From positions 1,612,001 to 1,676,000 of the forward strand of contig CBDCTL010000024.1 of NCBI GenBank assembly GCA_965222015.1: a stretch of 64,000 nt of DNA, in the 5' to 3' direction. Every line of letters starts with the position of its first letter. Position 1 is the first letter of the stretch. The position numbers and the translations under genes are program-made. Under the pieces are notes generated by a model that saw only the letters and a program-made list of their open reading frames with translations, was not told the origin of the DNA and ran no database searches. The DNA is from JANQPX01 sp965222015. GTDB taxonomy: Bacteria > Pseudomonadota > Alphaproteobacteria > Geminicoccales > Geminicoccaceae. Shown one piece after another: positions 34,572-42,829 of the stretch.

Positions 34572-35794
34572 AGCGGCACACCGCGCGAAAGTTTCGGCAG
34601 GTCGCCCTCGATCCCCATGCCGCGGCGCATCAGCCAGCTCTTGACCGGCGGCAGGTTGTCGATCATGGCGAGGCCGGTGCGGCGGACCACCTTGGCAGGC
34701 CCGAAATCCGTGGAGAACAGGCGGTTCAGACCGTCGGTCAGGCCGAGGATCGTGCGCGCGTCGCTCTCACGCCAGCGGGCATAGCGGCGAAGCGTCTCGG
34801 CGCTGCCGGGATCGGCGCCGGCGGATGCGGCCCCGACCAGTACCTCGGCCAGCGCCGCGACGTCGCGAACCCCGAGATTCCAGCCCTGAGCATGGATGGG
34901 ATGGAGGCCGTGCGCGGCGTCCCCGACCAGCGCGATCCCCGGCGACGCATAGCTGCGGGCGGTCTCGGCGGCGAGCGGAAAGGCGACGGGACGGCCGAGA
35001 ATTGCGGTGGGGGCCAGCGCGTTGTTCTGTCTGTCGCGTAAAGCGTCGAGCAGGTCGTCCGGCGACGAGGCGAGCAGCGCCTCCGCAACGTCCGGCCGCT
35101 CGATCCAGGTCGCCGAGCAGATGTGATCGCCGATCGGCAGAAGCGCGAGCGGACCTGCTTCGCTCATGAATTCGCGCACCCGGTGTTCATGGGGCTCGGC
35201 GTGGCGAAAGGCGAAAGTGATGGCGGTCTGGCGATAGTCGATGCGGTCGACGCCGATGCCGGCCAGGCGGCGGAGCGTCGATCTGCGGCCGTCGGCGCCG
35301 ATCGCGAGCGTCGTTTCCAGCGTTCGCCCGTCGTCGAGGGTCAGGATCAGCCTGCCGCGGTTCCGCATGAGCGCCTCCAGCCTTCGTCCGGCGAGATGGC
35401 GGATCGACGGTCTCGCAAGCACGCATTCCAGGAGCCGCGCCCGTAGGGAGCGGTTTTCCATGCCGTAGCCGAAAAGCTCGATGCCGGTCTGGCCGGCATC
35501 ATAGGCGATCGATCCGCCGGTGCCGGTGTCCTCTACCCGGACGCCGTGAATTGGTGTCGCCATCGGTGCGAAACGAGGCCAGAGCCCGAGCGCGTCAAAC
35601 ACCCGCTTCGACCCTTGCATCAGGGCAAGCGCCCGGCCGTCGAAGGGTGCGTTGCGTACCTGATCGACAGGGTCGGGATCGATGACGGTGGAACTGACGC
35701 CGCAGCGTTCGAGCGCCAGCGCCAGCAGCAGCCCGCTGTGACCGCCGCCGACGATCACAGGCGTCTCGACGTCATGCAAAGAAGAACCGGCCAT
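34568..35794 (-). CDS. FAD-dependent ubiquinone hydroxylase, UbiH/UbiF/VisC family
   Basis: About 408-residue flavoprotein monooxygenase. FAD motifs: VIVGGGHSGLLLALALE at the N-terminus (GxGxxG), IGADGRRSTLR (about 168-178) and GIALVGDAAHGLHPIHAQGWNLG (GD motif, about 285-305). Family members hydroxylate the ubiquinone ring. Which position this one modifies is not clear, so no symbol is given. Start is ATG 35794; GTG 35803 is possible. It is convergent with tyrS. Confidence 0.88.
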   Translation of the reverse strand: MAGSSLHDVETPVIVGGGHSGLLLALALERCGVSSTVIDPDPVDQVRNAPFDGRALALMQGSKRVFDALGLWPRFAPMATPIHGVRVEDTGTGGSIAYDAGQTGIELFGYGMENRSLRARLLECVLARPSIRHLAGRRLEALMRNRGRLILTLDDGRTLETTLAIGADGRRSTLRRLAGIGVDRIDYRQTAITFAFRHAEPHEHRVREFMSEAGPLALLPIGDHICSATWIERPDVAEALLASSPDDLLDALRDRQNNALAPTAILGRPVAFPLAAETARSYASPGIALVGDAAHGLHPIHAQGWNLGVRDVAALAEVLVGAASAGADPGSAETLRRYARWRESDARTILGLTDGLNRLFSTDFGPAKVVRRTGLAMIDNLPPVKSWLMRRGMGIEGDLPKLSRGVPL

Positions 35795-35903
35795 GCCGAT
35801 CACATGGCCGGTGTCCCGTGGAAAGTCCAGGCGTCGATCACAAAGCCCGCAAACTGCTCATCCGAGGCCCCGCAGGTCGAGCTCGGCGGCGCTGCCGCCC
35901 CGC

Positions 35904-36788
35904 CTAGGCTGGCGCGGTGGGCAGGTCGTCCTCGACGCTCCTTTTCAGGAGCGAGGTTTTCAGCTTTTCGAGCGCCCGATGCTCGATCTGCCGGACCCGT
36001 TCCTTGGAGATGCCGAGCCTGCGGCCGAGTTCCTCGAGCGTGCGGCCGTCGTCACGCAGGCGCCGCTCCTTGATGATCACCTGCTCGCGATCGGTCAGCT
36101 CGCCGAGCGCCTGGCCGAGCCAGATGGACCGGGTCTTGCTGTCATGGGCGAGGGTCACGACCTCTTCGGGTGACGGCGTCTCATCGGCGAGGAAATCCTG
36201 CCATTCGTCCTCGCCATTGGGGCTGATGCGCGCGTTCAGCGACTGGTCGCTGCCGGAAAGGCGCATTTCCATGGCGGTCACGTCGTTGATGTTGACCGAG
36301 AGCTCGTCGGCGATGTGCTGGCGACCGGCGTCGTCGAGCTGACCTTTGCCGCCGTCCTGAATTCTCGCGCGAAGCCGGCGAAAATTGAAGAACAGCGCCT
36401 TTTGCGCCGCGGTCGTGCCGGTACGCACCACCGACCAGTTGCGCAGAATGAAGTCCTGCATGGCCGAGCGCACCCACCAGGAGGCGTAGGTGGAAAAGCG
36501 CACCTCGCGCTCCGGCTCGAAGCGTTCGGCCGCCTGCATCAGGCCGACCGTGCCCTCCTGCACGAGATCGGCCACGGGCAGGCCGTAATTTCTGAATTTG
36601 GCGGCGGTGCTGATCACGAGGCGCATATAGGCGAGCACCAGCTCGTGCAGTGCCTTTTCGTCCTTGTCGTCCCGCCATTTGTGGGCGAGCTCCAGCTCGC
36701 GTTCTCGGGACAGGAGCGCTGCATTCATCGAAACCCGGATGAACTCACGGCTGGCATCTCGAGCGGCTGGCGTCTCTACATAAGACAT
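35904..36788 (-). CDS. rpoH: RNA polymerase sigma factor RpoH, RpoH-II type
   Basis: 294-residue sigma-32. Region 2 holds AHKWRDDKDEKALHELVLAY, FRNYGLPVADLVQEGTVGLM and FSTYASWWVRSAMQDFILRNW; the RpoH box is AAQKALFFNFRRLRARI; region 4 is LEELGRRLGISKERVRQIEH. The N-terminus is shorter than housekeeping RpoH1 and resembles the RpoH2/RpoHII branch, known from rhizobia and Rhodobacter for oxidative or singlet-oxygen stress. A TGATCC promoter element upstream fits RpoE control. Confidence 0.93.
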   Translation of the reverse strand: MSYVETPAARDASREFIRVSMNAALLSRERELELAHKWRDDKDEKALHELVLAYMRLVISTAAKFRNYGLPVADLVQEGTVGLMQAAERFEPEREVRFSTYASWWVRSAMQDFILRNWSVVRTGTTAAQKALFFNFRRLRARIQDGGKGQLDDAGRQHIADELSVNINDVTAMEMRLSGSDQSLNARISPNGEDEWQDFLADETPSPEEVVTLAHDSKTRSIWLGQALGELTDREQVIIKERRLRDDGRTLEELGRRLGISKERVRQIEHRALEKLKTSLLKRSVEDDLPTAPA

Positions 36789-36877
36789 GTTTTCACCCTT
36801 CGCTATGCAACCCTGCGCTCACGGCTCGGACGTCACCATGATCGAGTTCGCTCGGGCCTTCTCTGCGTTCCTTTCGC

Positions 36878-36907
36878 GATATACGTCGCCCTCGTGACGC
36901 CGGATCA
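36878..36907 (-). promoter_or_regulatory. Candidate ECF sigma promoter for rpoH
   Basis: On the minus strand TGATCC (36907-36902) is followed after 18 bp by TATATC (36883-36878), about 90 bp ahead of the rpoH ATG. TGATCC is the -35 element reported for RpoE-ChrR-type (ECF11) sigma factors, which switch on rpoHII in Rhodobacter. The -10 match is weaker. A CTTGAAA sequence at about 36941-36947 could be a second, RpoH-type promoter. Confidence 0.4.
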
Positions 36908-36983
36908 TCCGCTTCCAGGTTCCGCACGGACCCTTCGACTTTCAAGTTAATTATAATTTAGAGTTTCGTAAATTAGATTTTTC

Positions 36984-37973
36984 TTATTTTGCGTCCGCAG
37001 CACGGGATTCCAGACAGGCCGCGAGCAGCCGATCCAGGTTCCCGGGTTCGCGAAAGCGGAGGCGAACGGGCAGCTTTTCAATGTGTTTTTGGTGCATCGC
37101 CGGCAGGCGGAGATGGTCCTTCTCGGTGGTCACGCAGGCTGCGTCAAACTGCCTCGTTTCGGCGAGAAGGGCTTCGATTTCCCGTGCGGTGAAGGGGTGG
37201 TGGTCGGGAAAGGAACGGGTCTCGACCAGCTCCACGCCCAGTTTCCGCAGGGTTTCGAAGAATTTTTCGGGTCTGCCGATGCCGGCGAAGGCGAGCACGC
37301 GCCGGCCGGCGAAACGGGCGCTTTCGACGTCGGGAACGAGATCGGCCGTAAGCCGCGGCAGGCTTGACGGCAGCAGCTCTCCGACGCCCGAACGATCCTC
37401 CCCGATCACGATTGCGGCATCGATGCGCGACCAGGCGGGTCCGGGCGGCTCGCGAAGGGGGCCTGCCGGCAGCAGCCGGCCATTGCCGAAGCCGATGGCG
37501 CCGTCGATCGTCAGCAGCGTCAGATCCTTGGCCAGATACGGGTTCTGCAGCCCGTCGTCCATGACGATGGCGTTCGCGCCGGCGGCGACCGCGGCGCCGG
37601 CGCCGGCGATGCGGTCCGCTGCGACCCAGACCGGCGCGGTTCGAGCGAGCAGAATCGGCTCGTCACCGACCGCGCGGGCATCATGAAGGTCGGGATCGAC
37701 GCGGATCGGCCCCGTCTCGCGGCCGCCATAGCCCCTTGTCAGGAAATGCGGGCGTCCTCCGAGGGCCTGCAGGCGCTCGGCGACGGCGATTGCGCAGGGC
37801 GTCTTGCCGGCGCCGCCGACCGTGAGGTTGCCGATGCAGATGACCGGGACGGCGGCGGGCCTCGGTCGCACGAGGTGCCGGCGAAGCCCGCTCGCCAGAC
37901 CGTAGAGCCGGCCGAGCGGGGCCAGCAGCCGGGCGGCGAGACGGTCCTCCCACCAGAAGTCAGGCGCACGCAT
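36984..37973 (-). CDS. lpxK: Tetraacyldisaccharide 4'-kinase
   Basis: 329-residue inner-membrane kinase of lipid A synthesis. N-terminal hydrophobic segment with PLGRLYGLASGLRR, P-loop NLTVGGAGKTPCAIAVAERL (about 48-66), then FLTRGYGGRE, GDEPILLA, VMDDGLQNP and FAGIGRPEKFF. Its start overlaps the waaA stop by 14 nt, and rpoH follows across an AT-rich gap of 195 bp. Order msbA, DUF374, waaA, lpxK on one strand is a classic lipid A operon. Confidence 0.96.
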   Translation of the reverse strand: MRAPDFWWEDRLAARLLAPLGRLYGLASGLRRHLVRPRPAAVPVICIGNLTVGGAGKTPCAIAVAERLQALGGRPHFLTRGYGGRETGPIRVDPDLHDARAVGDEPILLARTAPVWVAADRIAGAGAAVAAGANAIVMDDGLQNPYLAKDLTLLTIDGAIGFGNGRLLPAGPLREPPGPAWSRIDAAIVIGEDRSGVGELLPSSLPRLTADLVPDVESARFAGRRVLAFAGIGRPEKFFETLRKLGVELVETRSFPDHHPFTAREIEALLAETRQFDAACVTTEKDHLRLPAMHQKHIEKLPVRLRFREPGNLDRLLAACLESRAADAK

Positions 37974-39270
37974 CGACCGGACTGTCCATAACGGCCGCCG
38001 GACCGATCCGCCGGTCGAGCAGCGGGCGAAGTGCTTCCAGGATGCGCTGCAGGACGTCGCCCTGCTCGGCGCCCGCTTGTCGCGCCCGCTCCGCAATGCG
38101 CCGGCGCGCCGTCGGGTCGGCGAGGAGACTGCCGACCGTCCGGGCGAGGTCGTCCGCATCCCGCACCCGCAGGGCGGCGCCGGCCTCGAGCAGGGAAGCG
38201 GTGGTCTCCTCGAAATTGCCGGTGTGGGGCCCGAACAGCGGCGGGCAGGCGAGCCTTGCCGCCTCCAGCGGGTTCTGGCCGCCATGGGGGATGAGCGAGC
38301 CGCCGACGAAGGCGACCGCGGCCAGGCGATAGAGAAGGCCGAGTTCGCCGAGCGTGTCCGCGAGATAGACGCCGGTCGAAGGGTCGATCGGCTCCTCCAG
38401 GCTCCGCCGCGCGACGCGCTCGCCCTCGGCCCGCAGCATGTCCGCGAGCGGCCCGCCACGTTCGGGATGCCGCGGCGCGAGCAGCGTCAGAAGGTCCGGA
38501 TGGTCCCTGCGAAGCGCCCGGTGCGCGCGCAGCACCTGCTCCTCCTCGCCCGGATGGGTGCTGGCCGCGAGCCAGACCGGACGCTCGCCGATCATGGTGC
38601 TGAGCCCTGCGAGGGCTCCGGCGTCCGCTGGCAGAGGCGGTGCCGCGTTCTTCAGATCGCCGAGCCTGCGCACGTCCCGGCCGCCCAGGGCCTCGATCCG
38701 TCCGGCGTCCGCCTCGCTGCGGGCGAGGCAGAGCGCGAAGGTCCGGAACAACCGCGACGCCTCGCGCCCTGCGAAGCGCCAGCGTGCGGCTGATTTTTTG
38801 GACATGCGTCCGTTGATCAGCACCAGCGGCAGCTCGATTCGCTCCGCTTCGAGCAGGAGGTTCGGCCAGATCTCGGACTCCACCAGCAGGCCGAGATCGG
38901 GGCGCCAGTGGTCGAAGAAGGCGCGCCAGGCCGCCGCGCGGTCGAGGGGAGCGAACTGGTGGCGCGCGCGCGCCGGCAGCCGTGTCGCCATCAGCTTCGC
39001 CGAGGTCACCGTGCCGGTGGTCATGAGCAGCTCGAGCGCCGGCTGTTCCCGAAGCAGCGCTTCGATCAGCGGCAGCGCCGCCAGGGACTCGCCGACGCTG
39101 GCGGCATGCACCCAGAGGACCGGTGCTGCCGGCCGCTCTAGCGAGGTCCGCCCTCGGCGCTCGCCGAGGCGTGCTCCGTCCTCCTTGCCGCGCCGGACAC
39201 GCCGCTGCAGATGCCAGTTCAGGAGAGGGGCGCCGAGCCCGGTCGCCAGGCTGTAGAGGCGAAGCAGCAT
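37960..39270 (-). CDS. waaA: 3-deoxy-D-manno-octulosonic acid transferase
   Basis: 436-residue Kdo transferase adding Kdo to lipid IVA. Membrane-proximal N-terminus LLRLYSLATGLGAPLLNWHL; catalytic-region motif HAASVGESLAALPLIEALL (with the conserved Glu); glycosyltransferase motifs ESEIWPNLLLEAE, WLAASTHPGEEE and VGGSLIPHGGQNPLEAARL. Start ATG overlaps the stop of the upstream acyltransferase (TGATG). One Kdo or two cannot be told from sequence. Confidence 0.96.
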   Translation of the reverse strand: MLLRLYSLATGLGAPLLNWHLQRRVRRGKEDGARLGERRGRTSLERPAAPVLWVHAASVGESLAALPLIEALLREQPALELLMTTGTVTSAKLMATRLPARARHQFAPLDRAAAWRAFFDHWRPDLGLLVESEIWPNLLLEAERIELPLVLINGRMSKKSAARWRFAGREASRLFRTFALCLARSEADAGRIEALGGRDVRRLGDLKNAAPPLPADAGALAGLSTMIGERPVWLAASTHPGEEEQVLRAHRALRRDHPDLLTLLAPRHPERGGPLADMLRAEGERVARRSLEEPIDPSTGVYLADTLGELGLLYRLAAVAFVGGSLIPHGGQNPLEAARLACPPLFGPHTGNFEETTASLLEAGAALRVRDADDLARTVGSLLADPTARRRIAERARQAGAEQGDVLQRILEALRPLLDRRIGPAAVMDSPVDACA

Positions 39271-40040
39271 CAGCCCGCCGGAGCGTCCGGTTCGACCGGA
39301 TCTTGCGGTTCGATCGGTTCCAGCCCTTCGGCGCGGTCGACCTCGCCGGCGAATGCGATCATGCGCGTCTCGATGCGCTGACGGAAGCTTTCGGTGTCGT
39401 CGCCGTCAGCGGGAATGATCGGTTCGCCGAAGGCCAGGACACCGCGCGAAAAAGGCCGCACCAGCATGAAGCGGTCCCAGCTCTTGAGGGTGCGCTGGCC
39501 GCTGGTGGCGAAGGTGACCGGCACCACCGGCACGTCTTCGCTGAGCGCCAGATAGGCGGCACCGGGCTGGGCGCGCATGCGCGGGCCGCGCGGGCCGTCG
39601 GGTGCGATCACCACGATATCGCCCCGCTCCAGCACCTGCCGGGCCTCGCGCAAGACCCTGGCGCCGCCGCGTCTGGACGAGCCCCAAAGCGTTTTCAGGC
39701 CGAAGCGGCTGGTGGCGAGCTGGATGAGCTGGCCGTCACCATGGGCGGAGCTGATCACATGGGGCGCCCTTTGCCGGTCATCGCCGAGTTCGGCCAGCAG
39801 CCGCCGCCAGGCCGGCTGGATCATCATCAGGCGGCCGTGCCAGAAGGCGCCGATGAAGGGGCGGCCTTCACGCACCAGGGTCGCCACCGCCGGCGGCGCG
39901 GTCACGCGCCAGCGGCCGGTGCGATCGACCAGACGGATATAGCCGGCGATCAGCGGGGCGAGGGTGCGCTGGACCCATGGCCGGTGCTGAAACCGCACCC
40001 GCCTCGGCGCGCCGGCGATCGCGGGGCCGGTCCGCGCCAC
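39270..40040 (-). CDS. DUF374 lysophospholipid acyltransferase-like protein
   Basis: 256-residue protein of the DUF374 group of the LPLAT acyltransferase superfamily. FWHGRLMMIQPAW gives the HxxxxD-like block (here HGRLMM) and PDGPRGPRMRAQPGAAYLAL the second substrate block. It starts at GTG 40040, 2 nt after the msbA stop. Membership in the msbA-waaA-lpxK operon suggests a role in lipid A or lipopolysaccharide acylation. The tail is acidic and Pro-rich. Confidence 0.85.
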   Translation of the reverse strand: MARTGPAIAGAPRRVRFQHRPWVQRTLAPLIAGYIRLVDRTGRWRVTAPPAVATLVREGRPFIGAFWHGRLMMIQPAWRRLLAELGDDRQRAPHVISSAHGDGQLIQLATSRFGLKTLWGSSRRGGARVLREARQVLERGDIVVIAPDGPRGPRMRAQPGAAYLALSEDVPVVPVTFATSGQRTLKSWDRFMLVRPFSRGVLAFGEPIIPADGDDTESFRQRIETRMIAFAGEVDRAEGLEPIEPQDPVEPDAPAG

Positions 40041-40042
40041 GC

Positions 40043-41749
40043 TCAGAGCCCGTCGGCAAGAAGGGGCGGGCTCGCCTCCGGAAACGGATCGTCGGGCCGC
40101 TGGTCGGCGAATTGCCGCTCGTAGAGGCGCGCATAGACGCCGCCCGCCCGGAGCAGCGTCTGATGATCACCCTGCTCGACGATCCGGCCCTTGTCCATGA
40201 CCGCGATCAGATCGGCGCCGACGATGGTGGACAGCCGGTGCGCGATCACCACGGTGGTGCGGTCGCGCATCAACCGCCTCAGCGCCTGCTGGATGATCTG
40301 CTCGGCCTCGCTGTCGAGGGCGGAGGTGGCCTCGTCCAGAAGCAGGATCGGTGCGTCCTTGACCATGGCGCGGGCGATGCCGAGGCGCTGGCGCTGGCCA
40401 CCGGAAAGCGTGTGTCCCGAGGGGCCGATCACGGTGTCGTAGCCTTCGGGCAGGGCGCTGATGAAGTCGTGCGCCGCCGCCGATTTCGCGGCCTCGATGA
40501 TCGCCGGTTCGTCGGCGTTCGAACGCCCGTAGCCGATATTGGCGCGCACGGTGTCGTCGAACAGGTCGATGTCCTGGCTTACCAGTGCGATCGCGCCGCG
40601 CAGACTTTCGAGGGTGACCCCGCGAATATCCTGGCCATCGATCGTCACCACGCCTTCGTCGACGTCATAAAAGCGCAGGATCAGGTTCAGGATCGTCGAC
40701 TTGCCCGCACCTGACGCCCCCACCAGCGCCACGGTCCTGCCGGCGGGGATGTCGAGGGTGAAACTCTCGATGGTCGGGCGAGACGGCTGGTAGCCGAAGG
40801 TCACGCGCTCCAGACGAATCGCGCCGCCCCCGGTCTCGAGCGGCCGGGCGTCCGGGGCGTCCTTCACCACCGGCTCGTGGTCGAGCACGGTGTAGATGCG
40901 GTCGGCCGCGGCCAGGCCCTCCTGGATCTGCGTGTTGAGCTTGGCGAGCGCCTTCAGCGGGCGATAGACCAGCAGCATCGCGGTGATGAAGGAGAAGAAG
41001 GTGCCGGGCGTCATGTTGCCCTCGACCACCTGCCAGCCGCCATAGGCGATGATCGAGGCGATCGCGACGCCGCCGATCAGCTCGGTCGCGGGCGAGCTGA
41101 AGGCCTGGGTCCGGACCGCCTTGTAGTTGAGCTTGAACAGCCGCTCGATCAGGGCGTTGGCGAACGCCGCCTCGTCGGTCTCGCGATTGTCCGCCTTGAC
41201 CTGGCGCACGCCCTGGAAGGTCTGCTCCAGGCGTGCGGTCAGCCGCGCCATCTGCGCCTGACTCTGGCCCGCCACCTTGCGCATGCGTCGGCCGATGCGC
41301 ACGATCACCATCGAGGCGAGCGGGATGCCGATGAAGGCGAAGCAGGCGAGCCGCCAATCGTGATAGAACATCACGCCGGTAAGCGCGACGATGGTGAACA
41401 TGTCCCGCGCCACGCCGGTGAACGCGATCGACACGGCGGCGCGCAGTTGCTGGGTGTCGTAGGTCAGCCCGGAGATCAGCGGGCCGGGGCCGCGCTCCAG
41501 GAAATAGCCGAGATCGGCGCGCATCAGATGGCCGAAGATGCGTTTTTGCAGATCCGCGATGATGCGCTGGCCGACCCGGCCCATCAGCACCGCCTGCCCG
41601 TAGCCGGTGATCATCTTGAGCACGCTCAAAAGGAGGACCGCGACCGGGATCAGCCAGAGCATGGTCCGGTTCTGGTTGAAGAACACCTCATCGAGGGCGG
41701 GCTTGACCAGAAAGGCCTGGCCTGCGGTGATGGCCGAGAACAGCGCCAT
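40043..41749 (-). CDS. msbA: MsbA-like lipid flippase ABC transporter (N-terminus probably extends)
   Basis: At least 568 residues. The membrane domain leads to an ATPase domain with Walker A GASGAGKST, LSGGQRQRLGIARAM and LLLDEATSALD. It probably flips lipid A or phospholipid, as its operon suggests. The first standard start in frame is ATG 41749, but it falls inside transmembrane helix 1: in-frame codons upstream encode RLWQDHVRGQKRWLIAAVIC, which continues MALFSAITAG. No ATG, GTG or TTG exists upstream in frame. An ATT at 41848 preceded by AGGA, or a sequence error, may mark the true start. Confidence 0.88.
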   Translation of the reverse strand: MALFSAITAGQAFLVKPALDEVFFNQNRTMLWLIPVAVLLLSVLKMITGYGQAVLMGRVGQRIIADLQKRIFGHLMRADLGYFLERGPGPLISGLTYDTQQLRAAVSIAFTGVARDMFTIVALTGVMFYHDWRLACFAFIGIPLASMVIVRIGRRMRKVAGQSQAQMARLTARLEQTFQGVRQVKADNRETDEAAFANALIERLFKLNYKAVRTQAFSSPATELIGGVAIASIIAYGGWQVVEGNMTPGTFFSFITAMLLVYRPLKALAKLNTQIQEGLAAADRIYTVLDHEPVVKDAPDARPLETGGGAIRLERVTFGYQPSRPTIESFTLDIPAGRTVALVGASGAGKSTILNLILRFYDVDEGVVTIDGQDIRGVTLESLRGAIALVSQDIDLFDDTVRANIGYGRSNADEPAIIEAAKSAAAHDFISALPEGYDTVIGPSGHTLSGGQRQRLGIARAMVKDAPILLLDEATSALDSEAEQIIQQALRRLMRDRTTVVIAHRLSTIVGADLIAVMDKGRIVEQGDHQTLLRAGGVYARLYERQFADQRPDDPFPEASPPLLADGL

Positions 41750-41989
41750 GCAGATGACGGCGGCGATCAGCCATCGTTTCTGGCCCCTGACGTGATCCTG
41801 CCAGAGCCGAAGCGCCGAACCGTCGGTCAGCGCGTGCAGGGCGGGAATGCCGTATCCTGCGAGCGAGAGCGCCCGGCGGATCAGGAAATCCGTCGGTGAT
41901 CTACCGCGACTATCGAGGCCGGCAGTCGACAGGGAACACCTCTCAGTTCGGACGGGCCCCTCGGTTCGGATGGCCCACGGCGACGGTCG

Positions 41990-42583
41990 TCAGTCGTCCC
42001 GTTCGCCGTCCAGGGGGCGGTAGCGCCACACCGTCGCCGGCGGCACGTTGCGCAGGACGAAACGCACCAGCTCGGCCTTGACTCCCAGCTTCTTAGCCGG
42101 AATCGGGGAGAGAGGGGAATAGCTATATTGCAACAGGCTGCCGCCCGGCATCAGCGACTTGCAGCTCTGCCCGACGATCGCCTGTTTGAAGTCGAACGGC
42201 ATGTTGACCATCGGCAGGCCGGAAACCACGGTGCCGACCTGCTCGACGCCCTGCTCGGCCACGATCTCGGCGAGCCTGGTGGCGTCGCCATGCACCACGC
42301 GCACGCCCTTGAAGCGATTGCGCAGATAATCATAGAGCTGTTCGTCCAGCTCGATCATCATCAGCGCTTCGCTCGGCATGCCCTTTTCGAGGAGCCCCTG
42401 CGAGATCGCGCCGGTTCCGGCGCCGAGCTCGACCACGGTCTGCCCCGGTTCCCAGTCCACCGCCCTCGTGACCGCGCGCGCGAGCGCCATGGAGGATGGA
42501 ATGATCGATCCCATCGATTTCGGCGATCGCAACCACTGACGGAAAAAAAGCTCCGTCTCTTTGACACCTTCGACCTGGCTCAT
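41990..42583 (-). CDS. pmtA: Phospholipid N-methyltransferase, PmtA type
   Basis: 197-residue soluble SAM methyltransferase that makes phosphatidylcholine from phosphatidylethanolamine. SAM motif TVVELGAGTGAISQGLLEKG at about 49-68; SPKSMGSIIPSSMALARAV and SGLPMVNMPFDFKQ are typical of this family. ATG 42583. It lies just upstream of the lipid A genes on the same strand but separated by 240 bp from msbA. Phosphatidylcholine is common in alphaproteobacteria that interact with eukaryotes. Confidence 0.88.
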   Translation of the reverse strand: MSQVEGVKETELFFRQWLRSPKSMGSIIPSSMALARAVTRAVDWEPGQTVVELGAGTGAISQGLLEKGMPSEALMMIELDEQLYDYLRNRFKGVRVVHGDATRLAEIVAEQGVEQVGTVVSGLPMVNMPFDFKQAIVGQSCKSLMPGGSLLQYSYSPLSPIPAKKLGVKAELVRFVLRNVPPATVWRYRPLDGERDD

Positions 42584-42728
42584 TCCCTGCCCCTAGTGAT
42601 CGCAATCGAACGCGCGACGGGAGCGCGTCATTCGAGTGATATGGAGGTCGTTTTTGCGGCGCGAGCCGGTTCGGCCCTCTCTCCCGCCGGCACCGCACAT
42701 GATAGAAAACAAGGGTAAGCGGACTTAC

Positions 42729-42765
42729 GTCACATCGTCATATCAGCACGAATCCGCGATGTGAC
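42729..42765. promoter_or_regulatory. Palindrome between efflux operon and pmtA
   Basis: GTCACATCG (42729-42737) and CGATGTGAC (42757-42765) are perfect 9-bp arms 19 bp apart, 150 bp ahead of pmtA on its strand. It could be an operator for pmtA or a hairpin behind the efflux operon. Nothing else stands out in 42584-42829. Confidence 0.35.
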
Positions 42766-42829
42766 AAGATGGTGATGGGGAAAAACGCTCGTCATACCTA
42801 CCCGGAAGCTAACGCCTGTGGCGCTGCGG

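Noticed and set aside
35883..35900. Terminator hairpin GGCGGC/GCCGCC after rpoH
   Set aside because: Short stem with no T-run on the minus strand; not strong enough to list.
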